From Zoogloeaceae bacterium (GTDB lineage Bacteria; Pseudomonadota; Gammaproteobacteria; Burkholderiales; Rhodocyclaceae), in NCBI GenBank assembly GCA_031290535.1, contig JAITNI010000152.1, forward strand, positions 1 through 5,495: a DNA stretch of 5,495 bases, in the 5' to 3' direction. Under the pieces are notes generated by a model that had not been told where the DNA came from, did not search any database, and saw only the letters and a list, made by a program, of their open reading frames with translations. Both the position numbers and the translations under genes were made by a program. Shown piece by piece: positions 1-5,225 of the stretch (position 1 is its first letter; the number at the start of each line of letters is the position of its first letter).

Positions 1-1311
1 CTGGGCGGGCTGCTGCTGGATAACGAGGCGTGGGATCGCATCGGCGACATGGTGGTCGACAGCGATTTTTACCGCGACGAGCACCGGCGCATCTATCGCC
101 AGATTGTCCGCCTGCTGGAAAAGGGCAAACCGGCGGACGCCGTTACCGTCGCCGAGGCGCTGGATGCCGCCGGGGAGGCCGAGCACACGGGGGGGCTGGC
201 CTATCTGGGCGAACTCGCCAACAACACGCCTTCCGCCGCCAATATTCGCCGCTATGCGGAAATCGTGCGCGAACGCGCCATTTTGCGCCAGCTCATCACG
301 GTGGCGGACGACATCGCTGGCAACGACCTGAATCCCTTGGGGCGCGACGCCAAAACCCTGCTCGATGAAGCCGAAGCGCGGATTTTTGAAATTGCGGAAA
401 AGGGCGCGCGCACCAGCGAAGGCTTTGTACATATCAATCCGCTGCTCACGCAGGTGGTGGAACGGGTGCAGGAATTGCACGACCGCGACAACCCCTCCGA
501 CATCACCGGCGTGCCGACCGGTTTTGCCGATCTCGACGAAAAAACCTCCGGCCTGCAACCCGGCGACCTGATCGTGGTCGCCGGGCGTCCCTCGATGGGG
601 AAAACCGCCTTCGCCCTCAATATCGCCGAACAGGTGGCGACCCAGACCGGGCTGCCAGTCGGCATTTTTTCCATGGAAATGGGCGGCGCGCAGCTGGCCA
701 TGCGGATGATGGCCTCCATTGGCCGACTGGACTCCCACAAGGTACGCACGGGCCGCCTGAACGACGAGGAATGGAACAAGCTCTCGTTTGCCCTCGGCCA
801 ACTGCACGAAGCGCCTCTGTACATCGACGAAACCGGCGGCCTGAACCCGGTCGACCTGCGCGCCCGCGCCCGCCGCCTGCACCGCCAGTGCGGCAAACTG
901 GGACTAATCGTCATCGACTACATTCAGCTCATGGCCTCCTCGCGCCAGAACGAAAACCGGGCGACGGAAGTCTCGGAAATTTCCCGTTCCATCAAATCGC
1001 TGGCCAAAGAACTCTCGGTACCCATCATCGCCCTCTCGCAGCTTTCCCGCAAGGTGGAAGAACGCACCGACAAACGCCCGATGATGTCCGACCTGCGCGA
1101 ATCCGGGGCCATCGAACAGGACGCGGACGTCATTTTGATGCTCTACCGCGAGGAATACTACAAACCCGAAACCCAGGATAAAGGCATTGCCGAAATCATC
1201 ATCGGCAAACAGCGGAACGGCCCCACCGGCACGGTTCGTCTGGCCTTCCTCGGCCAATACACCCGCTTTGAAAATCTGGCGCAGGGCGGGACAATGGAAG
1301 CGCGGTATTGA
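1..1311 (+). CDS. dnaB: Replicative DNA helicase DnaB (5' end outside the window)
   Basis: This is the hexameric replicative helicase that unwinds DNA at the fork using ATP. The reading frame is open from base 1, before the first ATG at 49, and the residues there (LGGLLLDNEAWDRIGD) are typical of the DnaB N-terminal domain. The true start therefore lies upstream and the ATG at 49 is internal. In window numbering (436 residues) the N-terminal primase-interacting domain is about 1-115, followed by a linker and a RecA-like domain from about 155. That domain shows Walker A GRPSMGKT with Lys201, the catalytic Glu226 in FSMEMG, Walker B LIVIDYIQL with Asp306, the ALSQLSR and DLRESGAIEQDADV motifs, and the KQRNGPTG motif with Lys403 and Arg405 (trans-acting finger). 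Family members are about 450-470 residues, so roughly 25-30 are missing. There is no intein or internal disruption. It ends at TGA 1309-1311 and faces the next gene convergently. Confidence 0.97.
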   Translation: MGGLLLDNEAWDRIGDMVVDSDFYRDEHRRIYRQIVRLLEKGKPADAVTVAEALDAAGEAEHTGGLAYLGELANNTPSAANIRRYAEIVRERAILRQLITVADDIAGNDLNPLGRDAKTLLDEAEARIFEIAEKGARTSEGFVHINPLLTQVVERVQELHDRDNPSDITGVPTGFADLDEKTSGLQPGDLIVVAGRPSMGKTAFALNIAEQVATQTGLPVGIFSMEMGGAQLAMRMMASIGRLDSHKVRTGRLNDEEWNKLSFALGQLHEAPLYIDETGGLNPVDLRARARRLHRQCGKLGLIVIDYIQLMASSRQNENRATEVSEISRSIKSLAKELSVPIIALSQLSRKVEERTDKRPMMSDLRESGAIEQDADVILMLYREEYYKPETQDKGIAEIIIGKQRNGPTGTVRLAFLGQYTRFENLAQGGTMEARY

Positions 1312-1334
1312 ACGGCGCTTCCCGGCGATTTGGC

Positions 1335-1458
1335 CTTTAGGAAAACGCTGCACAAGGCCGTTCGCCCTGAAGCGCTGTCGAAGGGCATTCCCTGTAAAAA
1401 CAAGGGCTTCGACAGGCTCGGCTCGAACGGGTGGAACTTGTGCAGAGTTTCCCTAAAG
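1335..1458. repeat. Long imperfect palindrome, MITE-like element
   Basis: The outer arms are 22 bases each, 1335-1356 and 1437-1458, inverted with 20 of 22 positions matching; both contain CTGCACAAG next to a CTTTAGG end. Inside them are two more inverted pairs: CCGTTCG (1358-1364) with CGAACGG (1424-1430), and CTGTCGAAG (1375-1383) with CTTCGACAG (1407-1415). The whole unit fills most of the convergent gap between dnaB and the transglutaminase-like gene. It has no coding capacity, and it lacks the T-run expected of an intrinsic terminator on either strand. Nested terminal and internal inverted repeats suggest a small non-autonomous mobile element. The family is not identified, and no certain target-site duplication is visible (TTTGGC occurs at 1329-1334 and again at 1464-1469, but five bases beyond the right arm). 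It could still serve as an RNA hairpin at the 3' ends of both genes. Confidence 0.72.
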
Positions 1459-1514
1459 AGGGCTTTGGCGACGGGAAATCAATGACAGAGAGATTCATGC
1501 AATTGCCTTTACCT

Positions 1515-2726
1515 TTAGCCGCTGGCAATCCTCCGGCTTTCCATCCGGTACTCAAACCCTTCCGGGTTGCGGCCATCCAGATTGCCCTCCGCGCGTTCCA
1601 GATAGGGGAAGGTGAAGAAGGGCAAGGCGGGGCCATCGGGCAGGGAGACCTCCTCGCTGGTGTTGTAGGCCATCCAGTTCATCTCCCAGACCCCGAACAA
1701 AATCCTGCGTAGAGCCATCCGTTTGCTGTTTTCTGCGGAGAGGCTCTCCAGCGCGATGGCGCGGCACACATCGCTCGGATTGGCGGGAATCCAGCTATAA
1801 CCGGGAATGTAAAATTCGGCGCGGCAATGCGCGGCGTGGGTCGCGTCGGCCTGAATGCCCAGACAGTCCGTGGTGAGCGAGGGCGCGATGCGTTGGCCGA
1901 ACACCCGTCGGGCTGGAATGCCGATGGCGCGGCACAGCGCCACAAACAGGCCGTTGATGTCGGCGGAGCGCCCCCCAAAACGCTGTGTTTCCAGTTGCTG
2001 ACGCACATCGCCATTACCACAGGCGGGCAGACTCGCGTCATAGCCCGCGTGTTCCACAATCCAGTCGAACAGGGCGCGCGCCTGCGCTACCGGGTCGACA
2101 ATGCGGCCCACGATTTTGAGCGCCAGCGCATACGCCCCGTCCGCATTGGGAATCTGGCGTGTGCTTTGCAGGGCGCGATTCAGAATATCGTCCCGCTCTG
2201 GCGGCAAGCTGCGCCGGGAAACATCAAACTGCCGGTCGGCAGTCGCCAGCGTGGCGGTGATCTCCAGTTGCGGCGCGACGTTGGGCGACCATTCACAATA
2301 AAAGGCTTCCAGCTCGCCATCCGGCAGGCGACGCAGACGCCCCTGCTCAAAATTGCCTTGCCAGGCGCAGCCCAGATTGCGCTGGTAGAGCGTATCCTGA
2401 TTCAGGGGCAAGGGCAGCCACACGCGCTGGCGATCCTGCGAGGGGGAGAGGCGCACGGTGGTTGTAACCGCGAAGGTTTGCCATTGCGCTGGCAGCGTGG
2501 GGGCTTTGACCGGCGGCAGGCGCGTGGCGGAAGACCCCGGATGCGCCGCCTTCAGAACGGAATTGTTCGCCGTGGTCTGGGGCGGCGTGGACGGTTTGGG
2601 GCCGGACTTGCCCGCCGCCGGTTTTTTCGCTTTTTTCGGGGGCGCGGCCTTCTTTTTGGCGAAGGTTTTTGGCGCGACAAACAGCGGGAGGATGCTGGCG
2701 GCAACAAGAAAGGCGCGGCGTTTCAA
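1515..2726 (-). CDS. Exported transglutaminase-like protein with altered catalytic triad
   Basis: This 403-residue protein belongs to the transglutaminase-like (TGc, COG1305-type) superfamily; its substrate is unknown. I choose the TTG at 2726 as start because GGAGA (2733-2737) lies six bases upstream and because it gives a clean signal peptide: KRRAFLVA at residues 2-9, a hydrophobic core, and likely cleavage after TFA at 23. The twin Arg3-Arg4 followed by AFL looks Tat-like. A Lys/Pro/Ala-rich linker covers about 24-52, then a beta-rich region, then the TGc core at about 225-325 with CGNGDV, LFVALCRAIGIPAR and HCRAEFYIPGYSWIP. At the expected triad positions the residues are Ser254 (GGRSAD, where relatives have GGKCAD), His300 and Asn316 (PANPSDV, usually an Asp). 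The C-terminal WEMNWMAYN and FPYLERAEG blocks match family members. The enzyme may be inactive or altered. A longer TTG-initiated form from 2771 is possible but would bury the signal. Confidence 0.85.
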   Translation of the reverse strand: MKRRAFLVAASILPLFVAPKTFAKKKAAPPKKAKKPAAGKSGPKPSTPPQTTANNSVLKAAHPGSSATRLPPVKAPTLPAQWQTFAVTTTVRLSPSQDRQRVWLPLPLNQDTLYQRNLGCAWQGNFEQGRLRRLPDGELEAFYCEWSPNVAPQLEITATLATADRQFDVSRRSLPPERDDILNRALQSTRQIPNADGAYALALKIVGRIVDPVAQARALFDWIVEHAGYDASLPACGNGDVRQQLETQRFGGRSADINGLFVALCRAIGIPARRVFGQRIAPSLTTDCLGIQADATHAAHCRAEFYIPGYSWIPANPSDVCRAIALESLSAENSKRMALRRILFGVWEMNWMAYNTSEEVSLPDGPALPFFTFPYLERAEGNLDGRNPEGFEYRMESRRIASG

Positions 2727-2732
2727 TGGGAT

Positions 2733-2737
2733 TCTCC
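2733..2737 (-). promoter_or_regulatory. Ribosome binding site deciding a TTG start
   Basis: Read on the minus strand this is GGAGA, six bases before the TTG at 2726. There is no ATG or GTG nearby in frame, and the upstream TTG at 2771 has no comparable purine-rich site, so this motif supports the shorter start with its intact signal peptide. Confidence 0.6.
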
Positions 2738-2794
2738 AGAGCGCAGGAAAGCGCGGAATCGACGATAACAATCGCCCGAAAACAAATTGCAGGC

Positions 2795-2800
2795 ATTATA
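2795..2800 (-). promoter_or_regulatory. Candidate -10 element for the transglutaminase-like gene
   Basis: The minus strand reads a perfect TATAAT here, about 70 bases before the TTG start. No good -35 hexamer lies 16-18 bases upstream (the minus strand reads GGAGGG at 2818-2823), and there is no extended TG motif. This is a plausible but weak sigma-70 promoter, or one that depends on an activator. Confidence 0.38.
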
Positions 2801-2825
2801 GCGGTTCCCATCATAATCCCTCCGC

Positions 2826-2933
2826 CCGTTCGGCCTGAAGCCTGGTCGTTGGGCATGGTTCGACAGGCTCACCATGAACGGGAAAGACGGACTCACCATG
2901 AACAAGAAAGACAGGCTTACCATGAACGGAAAA
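2826..2933. repeat. Degenerate dispersed repeat ending in three 24-bp tandem units
   Basis: Bases 2826-2856 match 1358-1388 at 25 of 31 positions, and 2857-2882 resembles 1406-1431 (shared TTCGACAGGCTC and GAACGGG). This is therefore a second copy of the core of the repeat beside dnaB, without its outer arms. The last part is repeated as three 24-base units at 2862-2885, 2886-2909 and 2910-2933, each with a CTYACCATGAAC core. The period is eight codons, so every frame through it encodes repetitive peptides such as FPFMVSLS on the minus strand or RQAHHERE on the plus strand. I regard these as non-coding. From memory, peptides of this kind recur in spurious predictions from repeat-rich proteobacterial genomes. 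The repeat lies upstream of the candidate promoter of the transglutaminase-like gene and just past the 3' end of phoH. No terminator is visible for phoH. Confidence 0.75.
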
Positions 2934-2991
2934 TTATGGGAACGGCGATCTACCGATTCGCAGGAGGCGCGATTTCTGTCAATCAAGATGC

Positions 2992-4410
2992 CTACAGAAT
3001 TTCCGCCGCATGGTCGGCCAGACGCGAGCGTTCGCCGCGTTGCAGGGTGATGTGGCCGGAGTGCGGCCAGCCCTTGAAGCGGTCAACAACATAGGTGAGA
3101 CCGGAGGAGCCTTCCGTGAGGTAGGGCGTGTCGATCTGGGCGATGTTGCCGAGGCACACCACCTTGGTGCCGGGGCCGGCGCGGGTAATCAGGGTTTTCA
3201 TCTGCTTGGGCGTCAGATTTTGCGCTTCGTCAAGAATCAGGAACTTGTTCAAAAAAGTGCGCCCGCGCATGAAATTCAGCGACTTGACCTTGATGCGGGC
3301 ACGCATCAGATCGTGCGTGGCGGCCTTGCTCCAGTCGCCGGAAAACGCGCCCGCCGTGTCGTCGGAATGGGTCAGGACTTCCAGATTGTCTTCCAGCGCG
3401 CCCATCCAGGGGGCCATTTTTTCTTCCTCGCTGCCGGGCAGAAAACCAATGTCCTCGCCCACCGGCACGGTGACGCGGGTCATGATGATTTCTCCATAGC
3501 GCTTGTCTTCCAGCGTCTGCGTGAGTCCCGCCGCCAGCGTGAGCAGGGTCTTGCCGGTGCCCGCCTGACCGAGCAGGGTCACAAAATCAATGTCCGGGTT
3601 CATGAGCAGATTGAGGGCAAAATTCTGCTCGCGGTTTCTGGCGCTGATGCCCCACACGGCGTGCTTGGGGTGGGAATAGTCGGTGAGCGTTTCCAGCACC
3701 GCCTTTTTCCCGGCCACTTCGCGGACGAGCACGGTAAACTCCGGCTCGCCTTCCAGATACAAAAATTCGTTCAACAGAAAATCCGGGCACAAGGGGCCGC
3801 TGACGCGGTAATACGTCTTGCCGTCCTTCTTCCAGGATTCCATGCCCTGACCGTGCTTGTCCCAGAAATCGGCAGGCAGGGCGCGACCGCCCGCATAGAG
3901 CAGGTCGGTATCTTCCAGCACCTTGTCATTGAAATAATCTTCCGCCGGCAGACCGAGGGAACGGGCCTTGATCCGCATGTTGATGTCCTTGGACACCAGC
4001 GTCACCTGCCGCCGGGGATAGCGGCGTTGCAGGTGGATGACGACCGCCAGAATCTGGTTGTCGTACTTCGAGGTCGGCAGCGCCGGGGGGAGTTCCGCGC
4101 CAATTGCCTCGGTCTGCAACAGGAGCCGTCCGCTGGCCAGATGGTGACTCGGCCCGTCCAGCGCGATGCCTTCGTCAATCTCTTCGGCCAGCGCCAGCAT
4201 GTCGTCCAGTACGCGGGAAACCTGCCGTGCGTTGCGGGCAATTTCGGACATGCCCTTTTTGTGATTGTCCAGTTCCTCCAGCGTCAGGATGGGGAGGAAC
4301 ACGTCATGCTCCTCAAAGCGAAAAAGACTGCTGGGGTCGTGCATCAGCACATTGGTGTCGAGCACAAAAATCTTGGTCGCCAGGGTTTTGCGGGAGGGTT
4401 TTTTGGGCAT
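2992..4410 (-). CDS. phoH2: PhoH family protein, PIN domain fused to PhoH ATPase (PhoH2 type)
   Basis: This 472-residue cytoplasmic protein joins an N-terminal PIN nuclease-like domain (about 12-150) to a C-terminal PhoH P-loop ATPase (about 250-472). Characterised PhoH2 proteins unwind and cleave RNA; the role here is inferred from that family. PIN acidic residues are visible as Asp18 in FVLDTNVLMHD, Glu45/Glu46 in LTLEELDNHK and Asp142 in LVSKDINMR. The ATPase shows Walker A GQAGTGKT at 281-288 with Lys287, Walker B FLILDEAQN with Asp394 and Glu395, and the sensor-like KVVCLGNIAQIDTPYL. The length is normal for the PIN-PhoH form and it appears intact. The ATG at 4410 precedes a short basic stretch and has only a weak purine-rich site (GAGAACG) upstream. 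It lies 36 bases after bcp on the same strand, so it is probably cotranscribed. No small PhoAT-like antitoxin gene precedes it, unlike the arrangement described in mycobacteria. Confidence 0.95.
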   Translation of the reverse strand: MPKKPSRKTLATKIFVLDTNVLMHDPSSLFRFEEHDVFLPILTLEELDNHKKGMSEIARNARQVSRVLDDMLALAEEIDEGIALDGPSHHLASGRLLLQTEAIGAELPPALPTSKYDNQILAVVIHLQRRYPRRQVTLVSKDINMRIKARSLGLPAEDYFNDKVLEDTDLLYAGGRALPADFWDKHGQGMESWKKDGKTYYRVSGPLCPDFLLNEFLYLEGEPEFTVLVREVAGKKAVLETLTDYSHPKHAVWGISARNREQNFALNLLMNPDIDFVTLLGQAGTGKTLLTLAAGLTQTLEDKRYGEIIMTRVTVPVGEDIGFLPGSEEEKMAPWMGALEDNLEVLTHSDDTAGAFSGDWSKAATHDLMRARIKVKSLNFMRGRTFLNKFLILDEAQNLTPKQMKTLITRAGPGTKVVCLGNIAQIDTPYLTEGSSGLTYVVDRFKGWPHSGHITLQRGERSRLADHAAEIL

Positions 4411-4446
4411 GGAGACGTTCTCGAAAAAGGGCAGAAAAGGCAGAGA

Positions 4447-4926
4447 TTACAGGGATTTTACGAAATTGAGCACGTCCTGGGCATGCCCCGGCACTTTCAC
4501 GCCCCGCCACTCGCGGCGCAAAATGCCGTGGGCGTCAATGACGAAGGTGCTGCGCTCAATGCCGCGCACGCTTTTGCCGTACATGTTTTTTTGTTTGATG
4601 ACGTCAAACTGCTGGCAAAGCGTTTCTTCCGGGTCGGAGAGCAAAAGAAAGGGCAAAGTCTGTTTGGCGCGAAAATTCGCGTGCGACTTGAGGCTGTCGC
4701 GGGAGACGCCGACCACCTCCGCGCCCGCCTGCAAAAATTCCGGGTACAGATCGCGGAACTGTTGCGCTTCGGTGGTACAGCCGGGGGTACTGTCGCGGGG
4801 ATAAAAATACAGCGCCACGATTTTGCCACGCCGGGCAGAGAGGGTAAAGGGCGCGCCATCGGCCACAGCGCCGACAGCAGGCAGGGTGAAATCAGCGACA
4901 GGCGCGTCAATGGGGAGGCGGGACAT
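4447..4926 (-). CDS. bcp: Thiol peroxidase, Bcp/PrxQ-type peroxiredoxin
   Basis: This 159-residue peroxiredoxin of the AhpC/TSA fold reduces hydrogen peroxide and organic hydroperoxides in the cytoplasm, usually recycled by thioredoxin. The active-site motif YFYPRDSTPGCTTEAQQFRD carries the peroxidatic Cys50 with the conserved Pro, Thr and Arg around it; FLLLSDPEE and KNMYGKSVRGIERSTFVID are further family blocks. I start at the ATG at 4926 because AAGGA (4934-4938) lies seven bases upstream and because MSRLPIDAPVADFTLP matches the usual N-terminus. The frame stays open to 4986, but that extension is low-complexity and unlike the family. The Cys five residues after the peroxidatic one, which resolves the disulfide in E. 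coli Bcp, is Gln55 here. Cys104 (TLCQQF) is the only other cysteine, so the protein is either 1-Cys or uses Cys104. It leads into phoH, 36 bases downstream in the same frame. Confidence 0.95.
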   Translation of the reverse strand: MSRLPIDAPVADFTLPAVGAVADGAPFTLSARRGKIVALYFYPRDSTPGCTTEAQQFRDLYPEFLQAGAEVVGVSRDSLKSHANFRAKQTLPFLLLSDPEETLCQQFDVIKQKNMYGKSVRGIERSTFVIDAHGILRREWRGVKVPGHAQDVLNFVKSL

Positions 4927-4956
4927 CTGGCAATCCTTTTCGGTTGGGGTAGGGGG

Positions 4957-4986
4957 ATTGTCATGGGGAGAGGTTCGCTTGGTCAA
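4957..4986 (-). promoter_or_regulatory. Candidate sigma-70 promoter for bcp-phoH
   Basis: On the minus strand, TTGACC (4981-4986, five of six consensus positions) is followed after 18 bases by GACAAT (4957-4962, four of six). Transcription would start near 4950, about 25 bases before the bcp ATG and just upstream of its ribosome binding site. The position is good but the -10 is poor, so this is a candidate only. Confidence 0.35.
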
Positions 4987-5022
4987 GAGGCAATGCGACA
5001 GGAGGCCATGCGTCAGGCAACG
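4984..5022. repeat. Short 15-bp direct repeat upstream of bcp
   Basis: Two adjacent 15-base units, 4984-4998 and 4999-5013, agree at 12 positions (shared GAGGC and ATGCG), followed by a partial third unit (CAGGCAACG, 5014-5022). The first unit overlaps the candidate -35 of the bcp promoter. It may be a small tandem duplication or a regulator site. I cannot tell which. Confidence 0.4.
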
Positions 5023-5065
5023 CTTCCGCCGCCATGCGGCAAATTTTCAGGCAGGCGCGTCTGTT

Positions 5066-5176
5066 TTGAGTCCCCCCGGCCTGAAGGCCGGGGATTCCTC
5101 GATACGGTTCAGGGGAAGCCTCTGGCTTCCCCTCACGCTTTGTCTCGCTGACCCCGCCATGAATGGCGGGGATTGC
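5066..5176 (-). mobile_element. Three-hairpin cluster, possible IS200/IS605-type remnant (no transposase)
   Basis: Three perfect hairpins lie in ~110 bases: 5074-5081 with 5086-5093 (8-bp stem, 4-base loop), 5111-5120 with 5124-5133 (10-bp stem, 3-base loop), and 5152-5159 with 5164-5171 (8-bp stem, 4-base loop). The outer two share one design: on the minus strand both read AATCCCCG, three bases, a TTCA loop, three bases, CGGGG. The minus strand then continues GGACTCAA at 5073-5066. Small-loop hairpins near both ends and a TCAA-like end are known features of IS200/IS605 elements, and the stretch before the right-end hairpin in such elements is where the TnpB guide RNA scaffold lies. No tnpA or tnpB is present. 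It could be a palindrome-associated derivative, an isolated right end, or a tandem of REP-like hairpins. Alternatively it may just act as an RNA terminator or processing signal after the deacetylase gene, though no T-run follows. Confidence 0.5.
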
Positions 5177-5225
5177 GCTTGACCCGTGTTCAGAAAGACA
5201 AAAAAGCAGAAAGGCGTCGCGCTCA

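Noticed and set aside
252..914. Minus-strand open frame of 220 codons inside dnaB
   Set aside because: It is a Ser/Arg-rich shadow of dnaB with no RBS or recognisable domain.
1335..1458. Bidirectional intrinsic terminator for dnaB and the transglutaminase-like gene
   Set aside because: The palindrome is long with mismatches and an unpaired interior, and neither side is followed by a T-run. A structural role at the 3' ends cannot be excluded, but the typical signature is missing.
1827..2768. Plus-strand open frame of 313 codons antisense to the transglutaminase-like gene
   Set aside because: Its translation is Arg/Gly-rich without domains and lies wholly over a gene with clear TGc motifs; it is a shadow frame.
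2669..3094. Plus-strand frame encoding RQAHHERE-type repeats, and the minus-strand frame 2723-2986 encoding FPFMVSLS repeats
   Set aside because: Both are translations of the 24-bp tandem repeat in an intergenic region; the period is a multiple of three, so any frame stays open. There is no convincing RBS or domain.
3010..5151. Plus-strand open frame of 713 codons antisense to phoH and bcp
   Set aside because: It is long because bcp and phoH share one reading frame and G+C-rich codon use keeps the opposite strand open. Its translation has no recognisable domain, while both minus-strand genes show complete family motifs.
5152..5171. Hairpins considered as CRISPR repeats
   Set aside because: Only two similar hairpins exist, their stems differ in sequence, and the interval between them contains a third, different hairpin rather than a unique spacer.
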